64,000 bases of DNA, taken from Alteromonas naphthalenivorans (GTDB lineage: Bacteria; Pseudomonadota; Gammaproteobacteria; Enterobacterales; Alteromonadaceae). A program made the translations under genes and the position numbers. The stretch is from contig NC_015554.1 in assembly GCF_000213655.1 (NCBI RefSeq), positions 4,464,001 to 4,528,000 of the forward strand, written 5' to 3'. Positions 37,018 through 46,218 of this stretch are shown here, one piece after another (position 1 is the first letter of the stretch; each line of letters begins with the position of its first letter). Under the pieces are notes generated by a model. That model had not been told where the DNA came from, ran no database searches, and saw only the letters and a list, made by a program, of their open reading frames with translations.

Positions 37018-38100
37018 TTAGCTCACTATCTTGTCTAATAGCAGCATTACTTTCTCGCTAGAGCGTTCCATTTCAATCACTTTAGCTTCTAGTGTTGAAA
37101 TATCACCCTCTGCTTTTGCATTAATAGCAGCTACACCAGCACGATGAACCGCTGCATGAGGTGTTTCTAAATCTCTGAATGGTGACGACTTGCCAATAGC
37201 CGCACCCTGATTTTCGCTATACCACTTTCCCAAACGACAACTCGCGTGGTCAGCAAGATCACTTGATTTTTTATCGCTGTAACAAAATAAAACCGCATAT
37301 ACATCTGACTTCCATACTACGTGGTCTAGCTTAACCGTTTGTATAAAGGAGCTTAACGCCCCCTCATTAATGGTCGTTTTCATGCTATCGCAATGAGAAA
37401 CCATGGTTTCATAACTGCTATTAAGGGTACTAATCCCTTCTTCTAGCTCTTCGTTATTGCCTCTTAATTCGTTAACACCTGAAACTGCTTTTGCCGTAGA
37501 TTGAATAATATCATTTACTAGTTCAGACACTTCTGTCGCTGATTTATTGGTTTCAGTAGCGAGTGCACGCACCTCATCGGCGACGACACTGAATCCACGA
37601 CCAGCATCACCCGCACGGGCGGCTTCAATAGCAGCATTCAATGCCAGTAGGTTGGTTTGATCCGATATACTGGTAATAGTAGATACAAACTTGTTGATGT
37701 TATCCGCTGTACTTGATAACCCAGAAATGCGCTCGCTCATACTCACCATTTGGGTATTCAAACCACTCATGTCTTTGACAATTTTGGTAAGTACTTGAGA
37801 GGACTGCTCAAACAATTCATTAATGTCTGATATTGATTGATTTTCGGTGTTTATTTTTTGATAAGACCCTAATACGGTTTCTCGAATACCTTCCACTTGG
37901 TTAAAAGAGTTAACCAAGCACCGTGTTACCACATCGTCTTTACTTTTCTTTGAAGTATCGCTTAACTCGGTAACTTGCCGATGAAGTTCTGTATTTTCAG
38001 ACTCTAAGGCTGATATTTTATCTAGGGCAACTTGATAGCGATTTTCAAGTTGCGTGGCCTGAGACTCTTTTTCTAAGTATTTGCTTCGAGAAACGAACAT
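37018..38100 (-). CDS. Soluble chemoreceptor with zinc-binding CZB domain
   Basis: A 360-residue methyl-accepting protein with no membrane segment. A coiled coil (residues about 10-50) leads into the signalling hairpin [20 protein letters not shown] and the C-terminal CZB domain. The zinc ligands of CZB are visible: H260, C288 (CRLGKWY) and H315/H319 (PHAAVH). CZB domains sense zinc or, through the zinc-bound cysteine, hypochlorite-type oxidants. The usual C-terminal methylation pentapeptide is absent. Confidence 0.9.
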   Translation of the reverse strand: MFVSRSKYLEKESQATQLENRYQVALDKISALESENTELHRQVTELSDTSKKSKDDVVTRCLVNSFNQVEGIRETVLGSYQKINTENQSISDINELFEQSSQVLTKIVKDMSGLNTQMVSMSERISGLSSTADNINKFVSTITSISDQTNLLALNAAIEAARAGDAGRGFSVVADEVRALATETNKSATEVSELVNDIIQSTAKAVSGVNELRGNNEELEEGISTLNSSYETMVSHCDSMKTTINEGALSSFIQTVKLDHVVWKSDVYAVLFCYSDKKSSDLADHASCRLGKWYSENQGAAIGKSSPFRDLETPHAAVHRAGVAAINAKAEGDISTLEAKVIEMERSSEKVMLLLDKIVS

Positions 38101-38142
38101 AGGGTGACCAAATTTTAATATGTGTGAAAATTCAGCATAACA

Positions 38143-38184
38143 GAAAAAAGCGTAACTTCACCATTCGTCGTTGGTTGAAGTTAC
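38143..38184 (-). terminator. Intrinsic terminator overlapping the lacI stop codon
   Basis: Stem GTAACTTCA / TGAAGTTAC, with further CC/GG pairs inside, then six T on the minus strand. The stop codon of the LacI-family gene lies in the stem. It closes the GH1-GPH-lacI operon. Confidence 0.8.
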
Positions 38185-39182
38185 TCGAATTTTCTGGTGG
38201 TTCCTCTAATAATCAATTTGGGCGACAAAATATGTTCCATTGTCAGTTTTCCATCGCCATAAGCCTGATTTAAAATCCAGCGAGATGCCATAGCACCAAT
38301 TTCGCGCACTGGATAGTTCACGGTAGTCAGTTTAGGGGTTAGGTAACTAGCAAAGTCAACGTTATCAAATCCGATGACGGAGATATCTTCCGGTACGCGT
38401 TTACCATGCTTTCTGAGTGAGTTAATAGCACCTGATGCCATTTCATCATTTGCACAGGCGATGGCACTAAAACTTACGTTGCGACGAAACAGTTCATCCA
38501 CACATTTTTCACCCGAGAAGGCTTGGAAATTACCTTCAGCCACGGACTCTTCATCAAAATAAAAATTGGCTTCTTCTAATGCTTTTTTGTGCCCAAGTAA
38601 ACGATTAAAACCATCCGCTTTAAACAGTGCGCCTGCGGCGTATGCAATTTGAGTATGCCCCAAATCGATAAGGTGCTTGGTGGCTAGATATGCGCCGAGC
38701 ACATTGTCTAGGCTGATACATTTTTCACCAATAGCTTCTATGTAGCGGTTAACCACAACAATAGGAACATCTTGGCTGGCAAGGTCGATAAGGTACTCAT
38801 CGCTGACCGCCTCAACATGCAAAATAAGCGCATCGCAGCGGCGACTCAGCAAGGCTTCTATTTCTTTTTTCTCTAAGGCTTCGTCACTGTGCCCTGTTAC
38901 CACAAACATATGTTTGTTGGCTTGCCTAAGTACTTTTTCAGAACCGGCCATCATGGCGCCAAAGAATGAGCCGTGTAATTCAGGAACCACATACCCAACG
39001 GTATGGGTTTTATTTGAGGCAAGGGAAGCCGCAATGACATTGTGTCGATAGCCAAGCTTCTCCATCGCATCAAGCACTTGCTGACGCGTTTTCTCTTTAA
39101 CGGTATCTGTGTTGTTGATAACCCGAGATACTGTAGCTGACGACACGCCGGCTAATTCACTTACTTGTTTAATCGTTACCAT
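38181..39182 (-). CDS. LacI-family transcriptional regulator of beta-glucoside use
   Basis: A 333-residue repressor with a LacI HTH (TIKQVSELAGVSSATVSRVINN) and a periplasmic-binding-like ligand domain. The HTH recognition segment SSATVSRVIN suits TGNAANCGNNNNCA-type operators, and such a site lies before the operon (42179-42192). It is the last gene after GH1 and GPH, so it likely autoregulates the operon and responds to an intracellular glucoside or its product. Confidence 0.9.
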   Translation of the reverse strand: MVTIKQVSELAGVSSATVSRVINNTDTVKEKTRQQVLDAMEKLGYRHNVIAASLASNKTHTVGYVVPELHGSFFGAMMAGSEKVLRQANKHMFVVTGHSDEALEKKEIEALLSRRCDALILHVEAVSDEYLIDLASQDVPIVVVNRYIEAIGEKCISLDNVLGAYLATKHLIDLGHTQIAYAAGALFKADGFNRLLGHKKALEEANFYFDEESVAEGNFQAFSGEKCVDELFRRNVSFSAIACANDEMASGAINSLRKHGKRVPEDISVIGFDNVDFASYLTPKLTTVNYPVREIGAMASRWILNQAYGDGKLTMEHILSPKLIIRGTTRKFE

Positions 39183-39238
39183 ATAGCATTAACAGTGCAT
39201 ACGTGCGCTGTGTATATCCTTGCTTTGCGTAATTATTG

Positions 39239-40594
39239 TTACGATGCGCGATGCGCATCGTCTGTGGTCAATCCAAGGCGCTGCTGAATTGCCATCATTT
39301 TTTGGTTATCTAATGTATACCAGCGCATAATAATCGCAACACCTATCGATGCAATTGCCGGCCCGATACAAAATAACGCCACAATTCCTTTTGCCACATC
39401 AGGTGAAAATGCGTCCGGTTGATAGTTAACTGATGCGAGTAACCACCCCGCAAGTGCGCCGCCCAAAGCTAGTCCAACCTTAATAAAAAAGACTACGGTT
39501 GAGTAAGTTAACCCGGTCATACGAAGCCCCGTTTTATCTTCGCCATAGTCCACCACATCAGCAATTTTTGCCCACAGTAGCGGCGTAGCCATTTGCAATA
39601 TAAGGCCCCAAAGGAAATGCAGTGCAATGGCCGTAAACCACGCCTGATAAGGCACAAAATAATTTACGATACACACTGCTGCACTGGCTAACTGAAGCCA
39701 AGTGTAGACTTTGATTTTGCAAAATCGTTTAGCAATTGGGTTCGCCAACGCACAGCCTATAATGCTGCCTACCATACCCGCAGTAACAAACAATGTGGCC
39801 GATTCAGGCCGCTGCAACACGTACTTCACATAGTAAAGCGCTAGCGTGTTTCGCATCACCATGCCGGTAAGTAACACAATCGCAACCATACAAAGAACAC
39901 GACACTGGTCATTTTGCCAAATGGCCGCTAGCTGAGTTTTATAGGGTGCAGGCGTTTCATTGGCAGGTTTTACCCGCTCTTTAGTACCAGCAAAGCAAAG
40001 TAGAAAAAGTACCATCCCCACTATACTCATCACTATCATAGCGCGCTGATACCCAAGCGCTTCGTTGCCGCTCCCTAAGTAATCAACCAATGGCAACATA
40101 AATGATGTCACCAGCAGCCCACCACCCATTGCGAAGACAAAGCGATAAGATTGGATAGATACCCGTTCTGAAGCATCGGCACTTAGCACGCCGCCCAATG
40201 CAGAATAAGGAATATTGATGGCCGTATACATTATCATTAACAGTGCGTAGGTGATAAATGCATAGTAAAGCTTACCGTCTTCGGTAAGCCATTCAGGCGA
40301 GGTAAACGCAAGCACGCTACACAGCGCAAAAGGCAAAGCCAACCATAATAAATAGGGGCGGTATGCGCCCCACCGCGTTCTTGTTCTGTCGGCCAAAGAT
40401 CCCATTAAAGGGTCGGTAACCGCATCAAATACGCGAACCAGTAAGAACATGCTCCCTACCGCTGCAGCCGGTATGCCGACAACGTCGGTGTAATAGAATG
40501 TCAAAAACAGCATGACGGTTTGAAAAATGAAATTACTTGCCGTATCGCCTAACCCGTAGGCAATCTTTTCCTTTGCACTTACCATTGGCTTCAC
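39239..40594 (-). CDS. GPH-family (MelB-like) sugar:cation symporter
   Basis: A 451-residue, 12-TM transporter of the glycoside-pentoside-hexuronide family. The N-terminus (KIAYGLGDTASNFIFQ) and the FDAVTDPLMGSLADRTRTRWG cation-site motif match MelB-type carriers. It lies 43 bp after GH1 and 56 bp before lacI on the same strand. It probably imports the beta-glucoside that GH1 hydrolyses; the sugar is inferred, and cellobiose or a laminarin disaccharide are the likely candidates. Confidence 0.92.
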   Translation of the reverse strand: MKPMVSAKEKIAYGLGDTASNFIFQTVMLFLTFYYTDVVGIPAAAVGSMFLLVRVFDAVTDPLMGSLADRTRTRWGAYRPYLLWLALPFALCSVLAFTSPEWLTEDGKLYYAFITYALLMIMYTAINIPYSALGGVLSADASERVSIQSYRFVFAMGGGLLVTSFMLPLVDYLGSGNEALGYQRAMIVMSIVGMVLFLLCFAGTKERVKPANETPAPYKTQLAAIWQNDQCRVLCMVAIVLLTGMVMRNTLALYYVKYVLQRPESATLFVTAGMVGSIIGCALANPIAKRFCKIKVYTWLQLASAAVCIVNYFVPYQAWFTAIALHFLWGLILQMATPLLWAKIADVVDYGEDKTGLRMTGLTYSTVVFFIKVGLALGGALAGWLLASVNYQPDAFSPDVAKGIVALFCIGPAIASIGVAIIMRWYTLDNQKMMAIQQRLGLTTDDAHRAS

Positions 40595-40637
40595 CGTTAT
40601 CTTTATTATTTTATGCTTTTAATCAATTGCGCATCTA

Positions 40638-41993
40638 TCAGGCTGCGTTTAACGCTTTTCGTCTTTCTTCTAGCAATTGTTGTAATCTTAGTGCACTGGC
40701 TTTTAACGTTCGTTTTTGCGTATCGTAATCAACGTAAATAATACCGAAGCGTTTCTCGTAACCCAGCGCCCATTCAAAATTATCTAACAAGCTCCAAACA
40801 AAATAGCCTGTTATATTAACCCCTGCTTCAATGGCATCAGCTACCGCCTGCAAATGAGTGGTTAGATATCGAATACGCTGCTCATCGTTTACTGCCCCAT
40901 CTTTTGTTAGCGTATCATCACTGGCCAAGCCATTTTCAGTGATAATAAGCGGTGGTAGTGGGTAGTCATTATGCAACTGTAGCAGCAAATCAGTTAACCC
41001 TTGCGGGTAAACTTCCCAGCCCATTGCGGTAGTTTCACTTCCCTCTGGGGCTGGCAACTGACAAGGATCTTCAGAGCCATCATCGGAAACCTTAGCGCGA
41101 GTGTAATAATTCACACCTAAGTAATCTATTTTCTCAGAAATGATATCCATATCGCCATCGAGAATATCTGGCCGGTGCGCTGCCGGAATGTCATCGATAA
41201 GAGCAGGGTAACAACCATGCATTAACGGTTTAATGTACCAGTCGTTATGATGATCATGCGCTAATTTTGTGGCACGAATATCCTTTTCATCATTAGAGTT
41301 TGGGTAAAACGGGGTAAAGTTAAGTACCACGCCAGACTCGATATTGGGTACATTTTTACGCAGTACCCGCATGCCTAAACCATGAGCCAGCAACAAATGG
41401 TGTATGGCTTTTTTACCAAACTCTTTACCCACTTTCCCTGGAGCATGAATGCCGACTTCATACCCTAAATAAGCACTACAAAAGGGTTCATTTAAGGTGG
41501 CGTATGAGAATACGTTATCACCGAAAGCTTTACTCACCACATCCACATACTCAGCAAACGCATAGGCCGTTTTTCTATTTAACCAGCCTCCTTCATCTTC
41601 TAAATACTGCGGTAAATCCCAGTGATATAGAGTGACATAAGGCTTTATGTTGTTTTGCTTTAGCTTGGCTAGCAAGGCAAGGTAGAAATCGAGCCCTTGT
41701 TGATTAACCGAACCATCTTTTTTAATAATTCGTGGCCAGCTAATGGAAAATCGATAAGCGTCTACATTTAACGAATCGATAATGCTTAAGTCTTCTTCCA
41801 AACGGTTCACATGATCACATGCCACTAGGCCATGACTACCATCGGCAATCTTTCCAGGTGTATTGCAAAACGTATCCCAAATGCTTGGCTCTCTGTTGTC
41901 TGCATCGCCCTCTATTTGAAATGACGATGTCGCAACCCCCATAGTGAAATTTGATTGCATAAAAGGAGAGCCAGGTTGGGCTAAAATTTCCAT
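40638..41993 (-). CDS. GH1 beta-glucosidase
   Basis: A 451-residue retaining glycosidase without signal peptide, so cytosolic. The acid/base E169 (TLNEP) and nucleophile E353 (ITENG) are intact, with the QIEGD and YHWDLP motifs. It probably splits cellobiose-like disaccharides entering through the GPH transporter. The start ATG at 41993 has AAGG 12 bases upstream; an internal ATG at 41960 has no ribosome binding site. First gene of the operon. Confidence 0.95.
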   Translation of the reverse strand: MEILAQPGSPFMQSNFTMGVATSSFQIEGDADNREPSIWDTFCNTPGKIADGSHGLVACDHVNRLEEDLSIIDSLNVDAYRFSISWPRIIKKDGSVNQQGLDFYLALLAKLKQNNIKPYVTLYHWDLPQYLEDEGGWLNRKTAYAFAEYVDVVSKAFGDNVFSYATLNEPFCSAYLGYEVGIHAPGKVGKEFGKKAIHHLLLAHGLGMRVLRKNVPNIESGVVLNFTPFYPNSNDEKDIRATKLAHDHHNDWYIKPLMHGCYPALIDDIPAAHRPDILDGDMDIISEKIDYLGVNYYTRAKVSDDGSEDPCQLPAPEGSETTAMGWEVYPQGLTDLLLQLHNDYPLPPLIITENGLASDDTLTKDGAVNDEQRIRYLTTHLQAVADAIEAGVNITGYFVWSLLDNFEWALGYEKRFGIIYVDYDTQKRTLKASALRLQQLLEERRKALNAA

Positions 41994-42178
41994 GTGTACA
42001 AAACCTTATTCGAATGTGTGTATCAGCGCCTGTCTAAAACAGACGATAAAAAATGAATATCACAGGCACTAACAATACTCAGATTGTGCAAAGCCAAGGT
42101 GTATTAGCGCTTTATATAAGATGCGCTATTGGCACTTATGTACAAAGCCGGTTATATGGAACAAAGTGTAGCATTTCA

Positions 42179-42192
42179 TGTAAACGCTTTCA
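42179..42192 (-). promoter_or_regulatory. LacI-family operator upstream of GH1
   Basis: TGTAAACGCTTTCA (minus strand TGAAAGCGTTTACA), a close fit to the CcpA/LacI-group consensus TGNAANCGNTNNCA. It lies 186 bp before the GH1 start, and overlaps a TTTACA -35-like hexamer on the minus strand. Confidence 0.7.
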
Positions 42193-42245
42193 TATAGAGA
42201 CGAGGAGTAATAGAGAAGAATTTTACATTTTATTCACAGAAGAAC

Positions 42246-42269
42246 ACCCAGCTAAGCACTTCGCTGGGT
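42246..42269 (-). terminator. Hairpin downstream of hugZ, weak terminator
   Basis: ACCCAGC / GCTGGGT stem with a 10-base loop, about 70 bp past hugZ. The minus-strand T tract (TGTTCTTCT) is interrupted, so termination may be partial. Confidence 0.35.
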
Positions 42270-42339
42270 TTCCAATAAAGGTAGGATATCTAGCACTTAC
42301 GGCGATAAAAGAACACGACGTTTCGATAGCGCGAATCTT

Positions 42340-43068
42340 TTAGCTCGCTTTGGGTATGTTCAATGCCGTGCGTGCATCGTTAGTCAGTTTGACAAGGGCT
42401 TTTCGAACATCGGTGGAAGTTTCACAAATGGATTCAAATGGAATGAACCAGGTCGCTTCCTCGCTACCACAATGCATACCTTCTGGAAATGCACTGTGCA
42501 TAATAGGATGCTCAATATTCACGCCGATTTTATGCTGTAAAATTAACTGCATGGCATCAACATGATCTTCATTCATGTGAGTAATCATGCCTTCTGGTGA
42601 ACCATGCCACTCTTGCTCTTCAACCTGCCAGTACGCTTTATCTATCCAATGGATTTTCCCAAACCCGCCAATAAAGCGTACCCGCTCGGCGCGGATAACA
42701 TAAAAGTTAAAGTCGTGAGTTTTTTCATACCCTTTGGCTTGTGGGAACAGCCGTAAATATTGCGCTTTCACATCATCTTTATTCGCAAGTTCTGCATTGC
42801 CCATAATAGTGACACGGCCGTTTGCTTGAGAGTCATCTTCTGCAGCATCGAATATGGTTAAACTGACTTTATCGTTCGCTTTAATATTACGAGTATGCAG
42901 CGCTATATCACTAATATAGATAATGGCATCACCGGCGGGGGTAAGATAAAAAGGAACGACTGAACCAAAGGGATAACCCGGCATTGAGGTGGAATGAGTG
43001 CCTAACACACCACTGTGGTGAGTTCGGCTTAGTTGTTTTGCTGAAAATGCAATATCTTGCATGCTCAT
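42340..43068 (-). CDS. hugZ: HugZ/HutZ-family haem utilisation protein
   Basis: A 242-residue split-barrel protein with an FMN-binding-like N-terminal domain (residues about 1-145) and a C-terminal DUF2470 domain (about 150-235) with MNEDHVDAM. Family members bind haem after import and have been linked to its degradation; the catalytic status varies. It lies 21 bp after hmuV with AGGAG eight bases upstream. Being last in the hmu operon supports the haem role. Confidence 0.85.
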   Translation of the reverse strand: MSMQDIAFSAKQLSRTHHSGVLGTHSTSMPGYPFGSVVPFYLTPAGDAIIYISDIALHTRNIKANDKVSLTIFDAAEDDSQANGRVTIMGNAELANKDDVKAQYLRLFPQAKGYEKTHDFNFYVIRAERVRFIGGFGKIHWIDKAYWQVEEQEWHGSPEGMITHMNEDHVDAMQLILQHKIGVNIEHPIMHSAFPEGMHCGSEEATWFIPFESICETSTDVRKALVKLTNDARTALNIPKAS

Positions 43069-43089
43069 AAGAAACTCCTTCTGTTCAAA

Positions 43090-43908
43090 TTAATGCGTAA
43101 CAAACACATCGTGCTCTTGGTTACGAATAACGTTTAATTGGGTGTGATAGCAGCGTGCTAATGTGTCTATCGTTAGCGCATTTTCCGGCTTATCATCGGC
43201 TATACACCCCTGCTCAGCCAGTAAAATCATTCTGCTGCAATAGGGTGAAATTAAATTGAGATCGTGACTCACACAAACTATGCATAGCCCCTGGTTACTG
43301 AGACTGACCAATTGCTGCATCACCAACTTTTGATGCCGTAGGTCTAGTGCAGAGGTTGGCTCATCAAGCAGCAACAGTTTTCCAACTAAGCTGTCCTTTG
43401 GGTTTACCGGTAGTAACTGCAATATTGCTTTGCTTAAAAATACTCTTTGCCGCTCGCCCCCTGACAAGGTTTGAATATTTCGCGACAACAAGTGAGTAAT
43501 GTCAAACTGCTCAGCAATCTTGCCGATAATATGATGTCGATTGTCAGGCGACTCAATAATGTGATGACGCGCTAACTGCAATATTTCATCTACTACAAAG
43601 CCAAAAGGGGTAGACGCACTTTGCGCCATGACCGCGCGATAGTTTGCAAGCTTTCGCAAACCTATTTCACTTAGGGCCTCACCGTTAAACAAAAGCGTGC
43701 CTTTATCAAGCGGCGCTAGGCCGCCTATCACAGTAAGCAGGGATGATTTCCCGCAGCCGTTTTCGCCCGCAAGGGCAATAAATTCCCCCGCATTAAACAC
43801 AAGATTAAGGTTGCACAGTAGCTGTCGTTTTCCCCTAATAACATCGACACCAATGAGGGTGAGTAGGGTTTCATGCTTCTGTGATTCAGCGTGGTTACAG
43901 CGAGCCAT
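43090..43908 (-). CDS. hmuV: Haem ABC importer, ATPase subunit HmuV
   Basis: A 272-residue ATPase with Walker A GENGCGKSS, signature LSGGERQRV and Walker B LLLLDEPTSALD. The N-terminal 15 residues are an extension. It overlaps hmuU by 14 bp. It energises haem import across the inner membrane with HmuU. Confidence 0.92.
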   Translation of the reverse strand: MARCNHAESQKHETLLTLIGVDVIRGKRQLLCNLNLVFNAGEFIALAGENGCGKSSLLTVIGGLAPLDKGTLLFNGEALSEIGLRKLANYRAVMAQSASTPFGFVVDEILQLARHHIIESPDNRHHIIGKIAEQFDITHLLSRNIQTLSGGERQRVFLSKAILQLLPVNPKDSLVGKLLLLDEPTSALDLRHQKLVMQQLVSLSNQGLCIVCVSHDLNLISPYCSRMILLAEQGCIADDKPENALTIDTLARCYHTQLNVIRNQEHDVFVTH

Positions 43909-45094
43909 TAAATACCCCTTTTTGTTGCCATAGCAGATACAAGAAAAAAGGTGCTCCTATGGCGGATGTGACAATACCTATAGGGATTTCCATTGGAGTG
44001 AATAATGTACGAGCCAACGTATCGGCAACCGTTAACAACAGTGCCCCCATTAATGCACAAGCAGGAATGAGTACATTGTGATTGACGCCAAATAATGTGC
44101 GGCACATGTGCGGCACAACTAAACCCACAAACCCGATAATGCCGCACAGAGCGGTTGCTAAGGCGACAGCAAATGCCACCAACCACAGTATAATTTGCTT
44201 ATAACGCGCTACATTCAGCCCCATGTATGCCGCCTCGTTTTCACCTAAGGCTAATAAATTAAGTGCATTTCGAGACATCATTAAACCTGTAATAGCGATA
44301 ATGCCGGCCGCCGCTACCAGCGCGCATAAGGTCCAACTAGCGCCGGCTAAACTGCCCATAGTCCAATAGGTGATTTGGCGAAGTGCATCGTCGCTAGCCA
44401 CATAGCTAATGGCGCCAATAATGGTGCCGGTGAAAGCATTTATTGCTACCCCTGCAAGTATTAGCGTAGCCACCGAGACACCTTGCGCACTATTAGCAAA
44501 ACGTAACACGGTCCACACGGACAATAACGCCCCGCCAAACGCCCAAAGTGCCACCCAAACAGAGGCGAGCGCGGGTACGAGTGGCGGCACTATAGCCATG
44601 CTGACTGCTGCTGCAGCCGCGGCGCCACCGGCAATACCGATTAAACCTGGATCGGCCAATGGGTTTCTCACCAAGCCCTGCATGGCACAACCAGACACCG
44701 CTAATAACGCGCCAATAAATAAGGTCATAATAACCCGAGGCAAACGCAGCTCAGTAAGTACGTACCAGTGCGTGCTATTAAATGTACCCTCTCGATTAGC
44801 CCCGCCTACCTCAATTAACGCGCCTTGAGAAAAAAGTGGCCTTGTTAACTGCGACAGTTCATGCCACAACAACTCGCTCACGTTAATCGATAAGCTGCCA
44901 CTCACAACCCCCACGTAGGCGCTTACCAGCAATAAAGCCCCAAGTAAGGCTAAACCATAACGCTTACGCTTTGCTCTCGTTGCAACTAGATTTACCATCA
45001 ATGCTGATGCGTTGTTGCCCGAGACATCTTTTCTAAGCACCTTATTGTTCGGCGTATGACTCGGGGCGCCGGGGCTCGAGGAAAACGCTGTCAC
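43895..45094 (-). CDS. hmuU: Haem ABC importer, permease HmuU
   Basis: A 399-residue FecCD/BtuC-family permease with about ten membrane segments; N-terminal extension of about 40 residues before the first span. Hallmarks include LRLPRVIMTLFIGALLAVSGCAMQG and LVVPHMCRTLFG. The start is a GTG that overlaps the hmuT stop (GTGA), so translation is coupled. Residues 44-57 are basic, as expected for the cytoplasmic side. Confidence 0.93.
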   Translation of the reverse strand: MTAFSSSPGAPSHTPNNKVLRKDVSGNNASALMVNLVATRAKRKRYGLALLGALLLVSAYVGVVSGSLSINVSELLWHELSQLTRPLFSQGALIEVGGANREGTFNSTHWYVLTELRLPRVIMTLFIGALLAVSGCAMQGLVRNPLADPGLIGIAGGAAAAAAVSMAIVPPLVPALASVWVALWAFGGALLSVWTVLRFANSAQGVSVATLILAGVAINAFTGTIIGAISYVASDDALRQITYWTMGSLAGASWTLCALVAAAGIIAITGLMMSRNALNLLALGENEAAYMGLNVARYKQIILWLVAFAVALATALCGIIGFVGLVVPHMCRTLFGVNHNVLIPACALMGALLLTVADTLARTLFTPMEIPIGIVTSAIGAPFFLYLLWQQKGVFNGSL

Positions 45095-46215
45095 TCGAAC
45101 CTTCCCATATCATGACTATTATTGTCTGTATTTGTGTTTTTATCTAAACCTGTGCTTTGTGCAATATGCACTTGGCTAGCTGACTCTTGCATTACCGTGT
45201 TGGCGGCTTTAAGGGATAAAACACGCAGCCCATGTTCAGCAACGGCTTTTAGCGCAATAGCAAAACGAGGGGATAAGCCCAGCCCAATACTGCTATCCAT
45301 GGCTTTCACCAAACAGTGTTGGCCTGCAAATGTTGTTGCAATCGCATGGTGGGAACACAGTGAATTAAGCGCATTTTTGCCATGCAGCATATGCCCAGCG
45401 GCAAACACTACATCAGGGTTTCGGGCGAGTACTGATTCGGCATCCATTAACTTGTAACCGACAAGATCGCTTGCAATATTGGTCATACCCAAGGTATCAA
45501 ACAGTGCTTGCGGTACAGTTTTGGCCCCTGCCACGGTAATGCCTCTATCATTATTCGCTACCACGAAAAGCGCACTAATAGTGTTGGGGTAACCTGTACT
45601 TACGTAAGATGCTATTGCTTCGGAATATTGCCTTTGCTGAACGTCCACTTGACGATGTAAGTCAGTAACAAGCTGCTCGGCTTTCTCTACCGCCGACACT
45701 CTGTGACCAATATCAAGCACCATCTCGCTTAAACCGTCTATGTCTTTTGAGACATGATAAACGTGTACATCAACCCCTGCTTTGGCAACTTGCTCTAACA
45801 TGGGTTCTGGGCCTGTGGCACTCGCCCCTAATAGCAAAGAAGGCTGTTGGGCAAGCACGCCTTCTGTACTAAGTTGACGAAAATAGCCTAGTTTTGTTAC
45901 CTCAGTCGCCGCCGCGGGAAACATACTTGTACTGTCTGTTGCCACCACCCAATCACCCCGCCCTAGCGCGTAGATGATTTCCGTTACACTGCCACCTGCA
46001 GCAATAATTCGGGGTGTGTCAGCTTGCTGGTTTTCATGTACCGAAGATGCGGACAGTGCTGTGTGGGTATTAGGTGCGGTGTGGGTATTAGGTGCTGAGG
46101 ATGTAGCGGCAGCATATACTCCGCCACTACATAAACACCAAAATACACTTATCACGCTTAGCCTATGTAGCACTTTTTTCGTGCTAACTAAGCTGGGTAA
46201 TTTGGTTTTAGCCAT
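45091..46215 (-). CDS. hmuT: Haem ABC importer, periplasmic binding protein HmuT
   Basis: A 374-residue cluster A substrate-binding protein. The signal peptide (residues about 1-35) is followed by a low-complexity stretch with a duplicated APNTHT (residues about 40-53), then the fold beginning IIAAGGSVTEIIYALG. Y/H pairs such as YFRQL and HVYHVSKD may contact haem. It starts 3 bases after hmuY. The C-terminal tail (residues 355-374) is polar and of unknown use. Confidence 0.9.
   Translation of the reverse strand: MAKTKLPSLVSTKKVLHRLSVISVFWCLCSGGVYAAATSSAPNTHTAPNTHTALSASSVHENQQADTPRIIAAGGSVTEIIYALGRGDWVVATDSTSMFPAAATEVTKLGYFRQLSTEGVLAQQPSLLLGASATGPEPMLEQVAKAGVDVHVYHVSKDIDGLSEMVLDIGHRVSAVEKAEQLVTDLHRQVDVQQRQYSEAIASYVSTGYPNTISALFVVANNDRGITVAGAKTVPQALFDTLGMTNIASDLVGYKLMDAESVLARNPDVVFAAGHMLHGKNALNSLCSHHAIATTFAGQHCLVKAMDSSIGLGLSPRFAIALKAVAEHGLRVLSLKAANTVMQESASQVHIAQSTGLDKNTNTDNNSHDMGRFE
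46061..46096. repeat. 18-bp in-frame tandem duplication in hmuT
   Basis: Two copies of GTGTGGGTATTAGGTGC followed by G or T, 18 bp each, differing only at the last base. They encode APNTHT twice in the linker after the signal peptide. Confidence 0.9.
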
Positions 46216-46218
46216 TAA

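Larger units (their letters stand above)
41994..42339. other. Intergenic region with LacI operator and hmu-end hairpin
   Basis: It separates the hmu operon (ending at 42340) from GH1, both on the minus strand. It holds the LacI-type operator at 42179-42192 and an ACCCAGC / GCTGGGT hairpin at 42246-42269. The open frame across it on the plus strand lacks a start signal. Confidence 0.55.

Noticed and set aside
42053..42343. Open frame of 96 codons on the plus strand between hugZ and GH1
   Set aside because: It spans the LacI operator and the hairpin, overlaps the hugZ stop, has no family features and poor start context.
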